This document shows positions 1 to 8,383 of a stretch of 64,000 nt of DNA, piece after piece. The first letter of the stretch is position 1. Each line of letters opens with the position of its first letter. Source of the DNA: MFD01213-c1 sp963704405. Its GTDB lineage: Bacteria; Planctomycetota; Phycisphaerae; Tepidisphaerales; Tepidisphaeraceae. Position numbers and translations under genes: made by a program. The notes beneath the pieces were generated by a model. That model had not been told where the DNA came from. It worked only from the letters and a program-made list of their open reading frames with translations, and ran no database searches. Location of the stretch: the NCBI GenBank assembly GCA_963704405.1, contig OY969903.1:2294001-2358000 (forward strand). Reading direction: 5' to 3'.

Positions 1-108
1 TGTCATGCAATCCTAGAGCGCTCGCAGACTGCGATGCAGACACGTGGACTCCGGCCCATGCAAAGTGCGTGTAACCTTTAATAAACGCTATCTCGCCGAT
101 GAACTCTC

Positions 109-143
109 TTCATCGGTGCCCATCGGTGTAAATCGGTGGCTAA
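109..143. repeat. Short dispersed-type repeat before tsaD
   Basis: A run built from three near-copies of ATCGGTG lies directly in front of tsaD and ends about 20 bp before its ATG. It resembles the 'catcggtg...atcggtggc' extragenic repeats seen in many bacterial genomes (recollection, not searched). A related imperfect palindrome lies just after tsaD. Bases 1-108 hold no gene I can support. Confidence 0.4.
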
Positions 144-162
144 AAACTCTTTCTGCTTTCCC

Positions 163-1227
163 ATGCCCACGATCCTTGGAATAGAATCCACCTGCGATGA
201 AACCGCCGCCTCGATCGTGACGGATGGCCGCATCGTTCGCAGCAACATCGTCGCCACGCAGGTTGAACTTCACGCCAGATATCACGGCGTAGTGCCGGAA
301 ATCGCCAGCCGCGCCCATATTGAAAATATCCTGCCGGTCATCAGCGAATCTCTGGCAGCCGCGGAATGCAATTTTGAGGACATCGATGCCATCGCAATCG
401 CCTGTCGGCCAGGGTTGATCGGTTCGTTGCTTGTCGGCCTCACCGCTGCCAAAACGCTGGCGTGGTCGATTAATAAACCGCTCATCGGCGTCGACCATGT
501 ACATGCGCATCTCTACAGCGTGATGCTTCACGAGAAACAGAACGCAGGCGGTCATTCCGCGGGCATCGGGGAATTTAATTCTTTTCCCGCCGTGGGGTTG
601 GTCTGCTCGGGCGGGCACACGGCGTTGTATCACCTGAAGGATTGGCAAAACGTTCAGCTCATCGGTTCGACAATCGACGACGCCGTCGGTGAGGCGTACG
701 ACAAGGTCGCGGCGATCCTGGGCCTTGGCTATCCTGGCGGTCCGATCCTGGACAAGCTGGCGGCGACAGGCGATCCATCCGCCATCCGGCTTCCCCGCAC
801 GTTCCTGGATCGCGAATCGCTCGATTTTTCTTTCAGTGGTCTCAAGACTGCTGTCCTCTATTACGTCCGCGGCGTGCCGAGCCGGCGCGATCCTTATGCC
901 GATCCCAAACCTCCGCCGAGCGCCGAGCAGATACCCGATATCGCCGCGGCATTTCAGGCGGCCTGCATTGACGTGATTGTCGAAAAACTCCATCGGGCGA
1001 TTACCCGGACCGGCGCTAAGAGCGTCATCATCGGAGGCGGTGTCTCCGCCAACCGCGGACTTCGGAATGCCATCAAGCGGTTTTCGCTTCCGGTGCTGTT
1101 TCCTGAGATGCAATACTGCACGGATAACGCCGCAATGACTGCCGGCCTTGCTTGTATTTACTATGATCGCAAGGAATATTCATCATTGGACCTGGATGCT
1201 ATTACGTATAGCAGGTTCCGGGTGTGA
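163..1227 (+). CDS. tsaD: tRNA N6-adenosine threonylcarbamoyltransferase TsaD
   Basis: TsaD transfers the threonylcarbamoyl group from TC-AMP to A37 of ANN-decoding tRNAs, working with TsaB and TsaE in the cytoplasm. The protein starts MPTILGIESTCDETA and shows the Kae1/TsaD hallmarks: metal-binding HVHAH near residue 112, CSGGHTALY, the signature DDAVGEAYDKVA with YPGGP, GGGVSANRGLR, and a C-terminal YCTDNAAM. Its length of 354 aa is normal. An in-frame GTG at 136 would add nine residues, but family members begin with the PTILGIES segment, so the ATG at 163 is preferred. No clear Shine-Dalgarno is visible. The gene stands alone between two short repeats. Confidence 0.96.
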   Translation: MPTILGIESTCDETAASIVTDGRIVRSNIVATQVELHARYHGVVPEIASRAHIENILPVISESLAAAECNFEDIDAIAIACRPGLIGSLLVGLTAAKTLAWSINKPLIGVDHVHAHLYSVMLHEKQNAGGHSAGIGEFNSFPAVGLVCSGGHTALYHLKDWQNVQLIGSTIDDAVGEAYDKVAAILGLGYPGGPILDKLAATGDPSAIRLPRTFLDRESLDFSFSGLKTAVLYYVRGVPSRRDPYADPKPPPSAEQIPDIAAAFQAACIDVIVEKLHRAITRTGAKSVIIGGGVSANRGLRNAIKRFSLPVLFPEMQYCTDNAAMTAGLACIYYDRKEYSSLDLDAITYSRFRV

Positions 1228-1252
1228 TTTTTGGGATGGCAAAGAACAGGCT

Positions 1253-1345
1253 TGAATCACAGATTTCGCAGATTGCGCAGATGAAGCCGAAGTGTTTTCC
1301 ATCCGTGTAATTTCCGAAATCCGCGGTTTTACTGTTACTTATCTG
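1253..1345. repeat. Imperfect palindromic extragenic repeat
   Basis: The left half (CACAGATTTCGCAGATT...) and the right half (...CCGAAATCCGCGGTT) are imperfect inverted copies separated by about 15-20 bp. The RNA could form a hairpin after tsaD, but there is no clean U-tract. The motif resembles widely dispersed 'CACAGATTTCGCAGAT' repeats; this is recollection, not a search. Confidence 0.4.
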
Positions 1346-1368
1346 CGGTTCGCCGCTATCTTTTGGCT

Positions 1369-2229
1369 ATGACTCGGATCATTTCTCCGCCACCGTTGCC
1401 GGTTCGTGCCAGGGATGGGCACAAGGGAATGTTTGGACGGGTTCTGGTGGTAGGGGGCAATGACGGGATGATTGGTGCGCCAGCGCTGGCGGGGCGGGCG
1501 GCTTTGAAACTGGGGGCGGGACTGGTGGAGATCGGGGTTCCTCGTTCGATTCTGGCTGCGGCCTTGATGATTACGCCGGAACTAATCGGCTTGGCTTTAG
1601 GCAAGGCGTCGGGGAAGGATGCGCTGCTGGACGCCGCGGAAAAGGCGGATGCTGTGGTCATCGGGCCGGGACTGGGCCAGACACCCGAGGCAATGGCTCG
1701 TTTACAGAGGCTGGTTCGGCTGCAGAAGGCGATGGTGGTGGATGCCGATGCGCTGAATCTTCTCGCAAAGCAAAAACGCTGGCCAACGTATTTCAAGGCA
1801 AATGCTGTCCTTACACCGCACCCAGGCGAGATGAAGCGGCTGGCGAAATTGATCGGGCGCGATGAGGTGCCAACCGATGACCAGGGGCGGATCGACATCG
1901 CCACGGCAGCCGCGGAGGCTTTTCATCAGACGGTTGTTCTTAAAGGTTCGCGAACGGTGGTCACAGATGGGTCGCGGGTTTATCTGAACCACACCGGCGA
2001 CAGTTCCCTTTCCAAGGCGGGCACGGGGGATGTGCTCAGCGGGATGACGGGGACTCTTCTCGCCCAGGCGATGCCGACATTTGAGGCGGCTTGCGCCGCG
2101 GTTCATCTTCATGGCCGCGCAGGGGAGATCGCTGGAGAAAAACTGGGGATGCGATGTGTTCTCGCCCATGACGTGATCGAAGCCATTCCTCAAGCCGTAA
2201 GAGAATATGAAGCCCGGTACGGCGGATAG
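1369..2229 (+). CDS. nnrD: ADP-dependent NAD(P)H-hydrate dehydratase
   Basis: This is the C-terminal YjeF/carbohydrate-kinase-fold enzyme that repairs hydrated NAD(P)H, dehydrating the S epimer at the expense of ADP. Visible motifs are GRVLVVGGNDGM at the N-terminus, GPGLGQTPEA, VVDADALNLL, the conserved LTPHPGEM, and the nucleotide/anion-hole motif KAGTGDVLSG near residue 215. There is no NnrE epimerase domain, so this is the stand-alone dehydratase (286 aa, normal length). ATG 1369 is preferred over the TTG six bases upstream. It lies directly upstream of the pseudouridine synthase gene on the same strand. Confidence 0.93.
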   Translation: MTRIISPPPLPVRARDGHKGMFGRVLVVGGNDGMIGAPALAGRAALKLGAGLVEIGVPRSILAAALMITPELIGLALGKASGKDALLDAAEKADAVVIGPGLGQTPEAMARLQRLVRLQKAMVVDADALNLLAKQKRWPTYFKANAVLTPHPGEMKRLAKLIGRDEVPTDDQGRIDIATAAAEAFHQTVVLKGSRTVVTDGSRVYLNHTGDSSLSKAGTGDVLSGMTGTLLAQAMPTFEAACAAVHLHGRAGEIAGEKLGMRCVLAHDVIEAIPQAVREYEARYGG

Positions 2230-2302
2230 GTTTTTGAAATGCGGACAGCGCCCTCATTTCTCTTCGGTATCCAAACCTGCGATTTGCTGTAATAATCCTG
2301 CC

Positions 2303-3115
2303 GTGAAAGAACGAATTCAAAAAGTGCTCGCCAACGCCGGTGTGGCTTCACGCCGCAATATTGAGGAAATGGTCCGCCAGGGTCGCATTTCGGTGAACGG
2401 ACGCACTGTCACCGATCTTCCGGTCCTGATTGATCCCCAAAAGGATCGCGTGGTCGTCGATGACGAGCCGGTGAAGCTGTCGATGGGCAAAGGGGGCAAG
2501 CCCGGCCGGCGGTTCTACTTCCTGCTGAATAAACCCAAGGGCGTATACAGCACGAATGTGGCTCAGGGGGCGCAGGTTCGGGCGATCGATCTTCTGCCCA
2601 AAAATTTTGGTGGCCGCGTTTATCCCGTCGGGCGGCTCGATGCGGAAAGCCGCGGATTGCTGCTCCTGACCAACGACGGCGATCTCACCAATCAACTCAC
2701 GCATCCCCGCTATGGCGTATCCAAAACATATCGCGCCGTGGTCGATGGGCATGTCGCGCCGGAAGAGCTGACGCAACTGGAGCAAGGAATTTGGCTGGCC
2801 GACCCGCACAGCAAGAAGGGGTTTAAGACTGGCCGCAGCCGGATCAAGATTGTGAAACGGGCGAGGGAGAAGAGCATCCTGGAGATTACGATCCGCGAAG
2901 GCCGCAATCGGCAGGTCAGGCGAATGCTCGCCAGCGTTGGGCACAAGGTGCGCGACCTCACGCGAATTAAGCTGGGGCCGTTGACACTGGATGGTTTGAA
3001 TCCGGGTCACTTCAGGGAGTTAACGCCGCGCGAGGTCAAGTCACTGCATAAGCTCGCAGAGCGATTTGAGGGCAAGCCGGAAGCGGATGGAGACGCCGAT
3101 CAGGCAGAAGAATAG
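2303..3115 (+). CDS. rluB: 23S rRNA pseudouridine synthase, RluB/RsuA family
   Basis: The protein has an N-terminal S4 RNA-binding domain (about residues 1-60, starting KERIQKVLANAGVASRR) followed by the RsuA/RluB/E/F catalytic domain. The catalytic aspartate lies in GRLDAESRGLLLLTNDG near residue 113. Family knowledge points to isomerisation of a uridine in 23S rRNA. RluB is the usual call when the S4 domain precedes a catalytic domain of this length, but RluE/RluF or RsuA specificity cannot be excluded. The start is set at GTG 2303, because the ATG at 2207 would overlap nnrD and add 32 residues unlike the family. The acidic tail (ADGDADQAEE) is unconserved. Confidence 0.88.
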   Translation: MKERIQKVLANAGVASRRNIEEMVRQGRISVNGRTVTDLPVLIDPQKDRVVVDDEPVKLSMGKGGKPGRRFYFLLNKPKGVYSTNVAQGAQVRAIDLLPKNFGGRVYPVGRLDAESRGLLLLTNDGDLTNQLTHPRYGVSKTYRAVVDGHVAPEELTQLEQGIWLADPHSKKGFKTGRSRIKIVKRAREKSILEITIREGRNRQVRRMLASVGHKVRDLTRIKLGPLTLDGLNPGHFRELTPREVKSLHKLAERFEGKPEADGDADQAEE

Positions 3116-3125
3116 GCCGGTATTC

Positions 3126-3257
3126 TCAGATCATTCGCAAAGTTGAACAGTTGAATTGATGGGGCAGCACAGGCGTCCACCCGCCATCAAAGAGGATATG
3201 CCGCATTCCCTCCGGCAGCAGCAGCGGCTTATTCGTTGTAAGTGCAACAATGACTAC
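3126..3257 (-). pseudogene. Possible gene remnant after the SPOR gene
   Basis: A short open frame without a normal start codon overlaps the stop of the SPOR-like gene and ends at the TCA at 3126-3128. It reads like real protein (...KPLLLPEGMRHILFDGGW, then TPVLPHQF) and recalls the 'GMNVLFADGHV...' ends of planctomycete DUF1559 pseudopilins. That resemblance is only by eye. It may be a decayed gene end or chance. Confidence 0.2.
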
Positions 3258-4201
3258 TTAGCGTCCGAATCCCCTCGCCACTTATAGAGTTTCGGTTCAA
3301 ACCGGTTAAATCGGCTCGATCCCGTGAACTTTGCGCCCGCCGCTTCGATCGCCTGCTTGTAGTTTTCCAGGTCGGTATTTTTCTGGATGTGATCGAACGA
3401 TTTGGCCCCAATGACGCTGTACCAGCCTTTCATCGCCCATCCCGGCGGTCCGGCTTCGACCGTGGCCGGAATGCCGGACTTATTCAGAAACTCGCACGCC
3501 TTATTGGCGAATTCTTCGCCCGGATAGCTCTGTGCAATGACATAGGTGAGCCCGGCTTGACGCGTAACTTTGCCGGCAGTCATGATTTCAGTTGCCGCCG
3601 CCTCCGGCGCGGCCGCCGTGATGACTTTTGCCACGGGAACCTGGGCAGGCGAAGCATTTACGATTGTACGGTGGCTTGATGTTTCCAGTGATGGCGAAAC
3701 CGCCGCCAGGAATCCCGATGCGCGGGTTTGCGGGGTCTGGCTGCCCGCGGACGCCGTTGTTTCGCCGGCGGTGACGTGGATGTCATCAGCGGATGCCTGT
3801 TGTGATGAACGAGTCCCTGCCAGATAGGCCAGTGCGATCATCATCGCCAGCACAAACGCCGCACCGGCAGCACCGCCATAGCTGAGTTTGAATTTGATTT
3901 CGCCGTCGTTGGTTTCAAGACCCATCGGTGCCGGAGGGGCGATCCGCAGCGGCGCGGGCTCGCGCTCGATGTAAACGGGCCGCTCGACAATACGCTCGAT
4001 AATGCGTGGCGGAGGTTCAGGGATGACTTCCGCTTTTGGCGAAAAGACTTGCATCTTCGGCGCCGCAAGCATCGCGTCGTGATTTCGGTTCTTGAACCAC
4101 CACTTTGGGGTGGGAATCCCACCGCTCGAACTCGACTTAGGCGGCCGCTTCGCCGCATGAATCACTTCAAAAAGAGCGGTAGCGTGTTTACCTTTGGCCA
4201 T
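3254..4201 (-). CDS. Membrane protein with C-terminal SPOR-like domain
   Basis: A 315-aa protein with an N-terminal cytoplasmic part (MAKGKHATALFEVIH..., then Pro/Arg-rich), a single membrane segment at about residues 109-129 (AAFVLAMMIALAYLAG), a low-complexity linker, and a C-terminal domain from about residue 220. The C-terminal domain (YVIAQSYPGEEFANKACEFL...AGPPGWAMKGWYSVIG) has the pattern of a SPOR-type peptidoglycan-binding repeat. I infer a bitopic inner-membrane protein with a periplasmic wall-binding end. ATG 4201 is preferred over the first ATG at 4291, because 'MAKGKH..FEVIH' looks like a real start and the extra 30 residues do not. No neighbour suggests a specific role. Confidence 0.65.
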   Translation of the reverse strand: MAKGKHATALFEVIHAAKRPPKSSSSGGIPTPKWWFKNRNHDAMLAAPKMQVFSPKAEVIPEPPPRIIERIVERPVYIEREPAPLRIAPPAPMGLETNDGEIKFKLSYGGAAGAAFVLAMMIALAYLAGTRSSQQASADDIHVTAGETTASAGSQTPQTRASGFLAAVSPSLETSSHRTIVNASPAQVPVAKVITAAAPEAAATEIMTAGKVTRQAGLTYVIAQSYPGEEFANKACEFLNKSGIPATVEAGPPGWAMKGWYSVIGAKSFDHIQKNTDLENYKQAIEAAGAKFTGSSRFNRFEPKLYKWRGDSDAK

Positions 4202-4457
4202 CCGTGACCTGCCTTTCGAATCCGAGGAGCGATGCCGCTCCGGGGAGCCCACAAACCTGGATTGGACCCGGAACGCTGCGATCCATCGCAACCCGGGTGA
4301 ATCCCACGAAGTTCGCCGAACGCCGGTTCTCCGAACCGCTCGTCATGAACCGATCGCATTCCGCAAAAGAGCGTCTTGAGGACGATCTCAATGAGATGCG
4401 ATTGACGCAATGCCTCGGCTCATGCCCGCATTTGATGAACCGTTGTGTCATTGGTCT

Positions 4458-4486
4458 AAACTACGTTTCACTTCCCCCCGGGTCAA
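4458..4486 (-). promoter_or_regulatory. Candidate sigma-70 promoter for the SPOR-like gene
   Basis: On the minus strand TTGACC (plus 4481-4486) and TAGTTT (plus 4458-4463) are 17 bp apart, followed by about 250 bp of leader before ATG 4201. A small hairpin (AGCCGTC/GACGGCT, 4492-4511) lies just upstream. The rest of the 4202-4644 gap shows no supportable gene. Confidence 0.3.
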
Positions 4487-4644
4487 GGCATAGCCGTCAA
4501 TTTGGACGGCTTATTCTGATAACCTCGCCTGTGCGGGAAATTTGCGCAGGACCTGCGCGTTTGCCTGGTAATATCGATCACATCGACGGGCGGCCGGGGC
4601 CAGTTTAGACGCGAAAGAATTATGGGAGCATGTGGGAAAGGCTT

Positions 4645-6156
4645 TCATCCAAACGCGATGTCAGCGACCCGGTGTTTGGTCAGGCCGGTGATATAAATCT
4701 CGCCGGCGGGTCGGCGGGTGTCCCATGCGTTCCAGATAAGTATGCGTTGACGGTCCGGCGACATCGCGGCCACCTTTGCCGCAGAACTGGCCGCGTCGCG
4801 AGCGCCGACATGGGGACTGGCGTATTGCGTCACCAGGGGGTCATCCAATCCGATGCAGTAAATCGGGCCGTCAGGCGTTGTTAACAGAAGTCGACTGGAT
4901 GAAAGCCAGGGCATGACCGATGCGCCGCTGAGCCGGCCGACGGGCCGCGTTTCTGAAAGCCTTTCAAATGTCCGGCCATCGCAAATGGTAATGGTGCCAT
5001 CTTCGGCCGCGATGACGACCTGATCCTGCACGCACAAGACCGCGACGATCGGGCTCGACATCGCGCCCAGCGATAGGACTTCGCCGGCGGAATTGATCCC
5101 CAGCACTCGTTCATTAACTGCGAAGATCAACTGCGATGAGTCACAGGAGCGGGCAATAAATTTTGCGCCGCCGCCCAGTTCGCTGGGGCGGATCATGCGA
5201 CTGGGCCGGGCGAATTCGCCGCTTCGCCAGCTCACCACGCCGCCATCGCGGTGACATGCCCACACCCCGCCTGGTCCGAAGGTTGCCTGCGTGAATCCGT
5301 ATTCGGATTCCAGATCGGGATCGAGATACAGATCCGCTTCCCCTGGATGCACCGAATAAGCGAAGACTCCATTGCGAGCGCCGATCAGCACTTGTCCATC
5401 CACCACCTGAATGCTGCGCAGCGGACCTGCCGTCGGTGGCAGCGGCCATATCTGCGGCTTCGGCGCCTCTTCTTTCAATTCAATTTTCACCAGGTAAGGC
5501 CCGGCGACCGCCCAAAGATTCTGCTGCGCGCCCTGACCGGCAGAAGCCATCAGCAATGTCTCCAGCATCGCGCCGCGATCCGCAGGATTCAATTGCTGCA
5601 GAAAGCGCCCCGGCGTCAGCGAAGGCACCGCCTTGTGCAAGTCGTCCCACTGCTTCAATAACTCCGCGGCGTGCTGGAAGTGTCCGATTCGATCCGCGGC
5701 TTGCCGTTCCGCCGCTGTGCGCTGCATCTGGTTGAGTCGCTCTTTTTGAAGCGATGAACTGGAAGCTTCAGCATCAAACGGCGCAAGCAATTCGATGCCG
5801 CAGGAAAAAGCGACGGCATTTCCCGCGGTTCGTAAGGCTTCGATCCACTGAAGGCGAAAGTTTTCGGTAATTGCCGACTCCGCCAAGGCGCGGTTGGCCA
5901 CGCCTGCCGCCGCCGACCGCAGCGCAGGAGAGAAATGGGCAATCACCTCGTCGGTGGATACGGAGCCGCAAGGCCCTGAGAAAATTTCCTCAAAAAGTTT
6001 TCGCTCCGCCGGCTCCGCAAGCGCTTTAAGGCTGGCGGAAAACGAAATCGTCAGGCGATGGCCATCCAGCGTCACCAGATCATCAATGACCCACCGGACG
6101 CGGGTGGGTATCTCAAACCCCACCGCTCGTGACATTGGCCCGCCTGGCGAGATCAT
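4645..6156 (-). CDS. Hypothetical protein with C-terminal beta-propeller-like repeats
   Basis: A 503-aa protein I do not recognise as a named family. Residues about 1-200 are mostly helical, with a Gln/Arg-rich stretch (QMQRTAAERQAADRIGHF). From about residue 215 onward the sequence is a series of short strands ending in 'xxDGxxxxxR' or 'xxNGVFAY' units (VDGQVLIGARNGVFAYSV, VQDQVVIAAEDGTITICD, LLLTTPDGPIYCIG), typical of PQQ/WD-like propellers. No signal peptide is visible. A second ATG (residue 8, MSRAVGFE) is an alternative start. The gene ends close to the antiporter gene upstream on the same strand (34-bp gap), so co-transcription is possible. Confidence 0.6.
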   Translation of the reverse strand: MISPGGPMSRAVGFEIPTRVRWVIDDLVTLDGHRLTISFSASLKALAEPAERKLFEEIFSGPCGSVSTDEVIAHFSPALRSAAAGVANRALAESAITENFRLQWIEALRTAGNAVAFSCGIELLAPFDAEASSSSLQKERLNQMQRTAAERQAADRIGHFQHAAELLKQWDDLHKAVPSLTPGRFLQQLNPADRGAMLETLLMASAGQGAQQNLWAVAGPYLVKIELKEEAPKPQIWPLPPTAGPLRSIQVVDGQVLIGARNGVFAYSVHPGEADLYLDPDLESEYGFTQATFGPGGVWACHRDGGVVSWRSGEFARPSRMIRPSELGGGAKFIARSCDSSQLIFAVNERVLGINSAGEVLSLGAMSSPIVAVLCVQDQVVIAAEDGTITICDGRTFERLSETRPVGRLSGASVMPWLSSSRLLLTTPDGPIYCIGLDDPLVTQYASPHVGARDAASSAAKVAAMSPDRQRILIWNAWDTRRPAGEIYITGLTKHRVADIAFG

Positions 6157-6189
6157 CGTTAATCTTCTCCCGGTCCGCGTTTTCTTTAC

Positions 6190-7398
6190 TCACTCATGCC
6201 GAACGCTGTCGCCCATCAGCGGCGGGGCGTCCACAATCGGCACTGCCGTATGCACATCATAACGGTGCGGAGCGGAGGCGGGGATATAAAAGAACGCGAT
6301 CCCTAGAATGAGATAAACCGCCAGCAGCAGCACCCCTTCAAACCAGTTGGTGGTTCCGTCCAGGCCCAGGACCACGATGATCAGCACCGCAAGCATCACA
6401 CCGACAACTTCAAGCGGTGAAAACAGCAGGTCGAGGTGATGGGCATTGCCAATGTGCATTGAAGTGAACACCGTGCTCAGCAAAACAAGCACCGGCACGG
6501 CGAACAATGCAATCTGAATGCTGCTCTGATGAGAGATTGCCATCGCCGTGTCCATATCATTGCGGCGGGCAAGCAGCACGGCGGTCGAATGCTCGGCGGC
6601 GTTGCCGATGATCGCCAGCAGAATGACCCCGACAAACACATGGTTCCATCCAAGCCGCTGCGCCATCGCATCGGCAGACCCAACCAGCACTTCCGAGATC
6701 AGTGCAATTCCAACCGACGCCCCCAGCAGCACCAGGACGCTCTTCTTCACCGACCACCGCTCCCCGATGCCCGAAAGTCCCGGCGGATCTTCCGGGCTTT
6801 CGCTCGGAGCGCGGGAAAAAATATGCGAATGGGTTTTCAGCGTAAATAGCAAACCAGCGCCGTAAACCAACAGGAGAATGATGCTCGTGCCGATTGAAAC
6901 GTTGTGCTCATGCTCGAGCAGTTGGGCGTCGTATCCGCGATAGGTGAAGTGGAAAATGGCGGGAAACAGCATCGCCGCCACAGCGACGACAAGCAGCCCG
7001 GCGTCGGCCTGCATCGCGTCTTTATTAAAGGTCTGTTCTTCTCGCTTCCAGCCGCCAAACACCATCGCGGCTCCGCTCACCAGCAGCAGGTTGCCCAGGA
7101 TCGAACCCGTCAGTGACGCTTTGACAATATCATTAAAACCTTTGCTCAAAGCGATGATGCCGATGATCAGTTCCGCGGCATTGCCGAAGGTCGCGTTCAA
7201 CAAGCCTCCCCAGGTCGGGCCTGTTTCTTCCGCCAGGTGTTCGGTCGCATTCCCCATCAGATGCGCCAGAGGAATAACGCCCAGCGCCGCCAGCCCAAAA
7301 GTAACAACCGGCTCCCACGCAACGCCTGAACCAATCAGGAAATGAACCAGAAATGCGACTGGAATGGCGGCGTAACCGGTGAGATAGAGATACCGCAT
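6190..7398 (-). CDS. Calcium/proton antiporter, CaxA type
   Basis: A polytopic inner-membrane cation antiporter of the CaCA superfamily (CAX branch), which exports Ca2+ or other divalent cations in exchange for H+. The two inverted alpha-repeat signatures are both present: GNATEHLAEETG followed by LLNATFGNAAELIIGI near residues 50-85, and IGNAAEHSTAVLLA with AISHQSSIQIALF near residues 265-300. The acidic/amide residues that line the ion site are intact. About 11 membrane segments can be counted over 402 aa, normal for the family. The start MRYLYLTGYA is the first Met and runs straight into a membrane segment. Confidence 0.9.
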   Translation of the reverse strand: MRYLYLTGYAAIPVAFLVHFLIGSGVAWEPVVTFGLAALGVIPLAHLMGNATEHLAEETGPTWGGLLNATFGNAAELIIGIIALSKGFNDIVKASLTGSILGNLLLVSGAAMVFGGWKREEQTFNKDAMQADAGLLVVAVAAMLFPAIFHFTYRGYDAQLLEHEHNVSIGTSIILLLVYGAGLLFTLKTHSHIFSRAPSESPEDPPGLSGIGERWSVKKSVLVLLGASVGIALISEVLVGSADAMAQRLGWNHVFVGVILLAIIGNAAEHSTAVLLARRNDMDTAMAISHQSSIQIALFAVPVLVLLSTVFTSMHIGNAHHLDLLFSPLEVVGVMLAVLIIVVLGLDGTTNWFEGVLLLAVYLILGIAFFYIPASAPHRYDVHTAVPIVDAPPLMGDSVRHE

Positions 7399-7739
7399 GT
7401 GCGTGCGGATTGTGATGCCAGCAACGCCGCTGCGTCAATAGTAACGCAGCGCCCCGGCCAGAACCCTCGTCAGGCAACGCCGTACACAGGCTCCGCCCTC
7501 CCTATGATGCCAGTGAAGAGATGCCTGCCCGTAAGTTCTCCTTCCCTGTGCTTTATGTGTCGCTACGGTGAATTTTCGTCAACAACCCTGATTTGGCCCA
7601 AACCCCTGTCACCAGCCGCGATGCCACTTTGACAATGCCGCTGCCTGATCGTTACTATTCTGTTTCACAGGCTCGCGATATGTTCGCTTCGGCTGGCCGT
7701 GACAACGGCGGATTTTCAACAGGAAGGTAAGGCGAGGTC
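7399..7739. other. Intergenic region with a candidate 31-codon micro-ORF
   Basis: This gap separates the antiporter gene from the small lipoprotein gene. It holds one short open frame on the plus strand (7635-7730, starting MPLPDRYYSVSQARD) ending 9 bp before the lipoprotein ATG, with the lipoprotein's AGGTAAGGCGAGG ribosome site overlapping its stop. Translational coupling is possible, but nothing shows that the micro-ORF is translated. I see nothing else. Confidence 0.25.
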
Positions 7740-7943
7740 ATGAAGACGTTGGCGCTGGCTCTTCTCGCGGCAGGATTGCTCTCGTTCTCCACTGGATGCG
7801 AAACTCCCGCTTATACCGCACAGGAACGCTTCCAACTGATCGGTCGTAACTGGGGCTATGAATATGAACAAATCAACGACGACGTCGATCACCTGATGTT
7901 ACTTCGCCCCGCAACCCGCCTGACCGAGTGGAATGTCCGCTGA
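7740..7943 (+). CDS. Small putative lipoprotein
   Basis: A 67-aa protein with a lipoprotein-type signal peptide: MK start, hydrophobic core LALALLAAGLLSF, and a lipobox-like STGC with cysteine near residue 20. The mature part is short and polar, with the segment ERFQLIGRNWGYEYEQINDDVDHLML. A good purine-rich ribosome site precedes the ATG and a strong terminator follows the stop, so this is a compact single-gene transcript. Function unknown. Its mature sequence resembles small planctomycete lipoproteins I have seen, but I cannot name a family. Confidence 0.7.
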   Translation: MKTLALALLAAGLLSFSTGCETPAYTAQERFQLIGRNWGYEYEQINDDVDHLMLLRPATRLTEWNVR

Positions 7944-7961
7944 TTAAGCCCGGCCTTGCTC

Positions 7962-8010
7962 AAATAAAATACGGACCGCGCGGCTTGCTCGTGCGGTCCG
8001 TTTTATTTTA
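7962..8010. terminator. Strong bidirectional intrinsic terminator
   Basis: A perfect stem ACGGACCGC (7971-7979) / GCGGTCCGT (7993-8001) is flanked by an A-rich run on the left and TTTTATTTTA on the right. It serves the lipoprotein gene on the plus strand and the small gene ending at 8068 on the minus strand. Confidence 0.85.
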
Positions 8011-8067
8011 TCAGGTGATCTGCCCGCCGAAGCCGCTGCAACCTTTGGGCATCTGCCGGATGTTTGC

Positions 8068-8253
8068 TTAAGAGACCATTCGCAATTTCGGTGTTTTCCG
8101 CACCCAGCCGCCGATGCGAAGGTGTTTCCGCTGGGCGCCTTCAAGGTGCTCGAGGTATTGCTTCAGTGCTTCATCATCAAACTGAGCCAGAAATTGCGGC
8201 TGGACCGTAAGATTGATCTTGCGGATATCATCGATAAGTTGACGTTTGGTCAT
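8068..8253 (-). CDS. Small conserved hypothetical protein
   Basis: A 61-aa basic/acidic helical protein starting MTKRQLIDDIRKIN and containing FLAQFDDEALKQYLEHLE. This compact pattern resembles a small family of unknown function I associate with planctomycetes (recollection). The frame stays open upstream to an ATG at 8349, giving 93 aa with a hydrophobic stretch (RLILLAAIVFLYE). That longer form would put its start only 34 bp from the divergent gene at 8384. I prefer 8253, but neither ATG has a well-placed ribosome site. Confidence 0.55.
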   Translation of the reverse strand: MTKRQLIDDIRKINLTVQPQFLAQFDDEALKQYLEHLEGAQRKHLRIGGWVRKTPKLRMVS

Positions 8254-8383
8254 AAGGCGCTTACTTTCAAACTGCGGAGCGCACGATTCATAAAGGAAAA
8301 CAATTGCGGCCAATAGAATAAGCCGCTCGCGTTCTGTGGCATCGGACATCTCCCCCTGTGAACTTGAAAGCCAACCAGACCCC

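Noticed and set aside
4202..4644. Plus-strand open frame 4204-4608 as a gene
   Set aside because: No ribosome site, mixed composition and no family-like segments. It lies in the leader of the SPOR-like gene.
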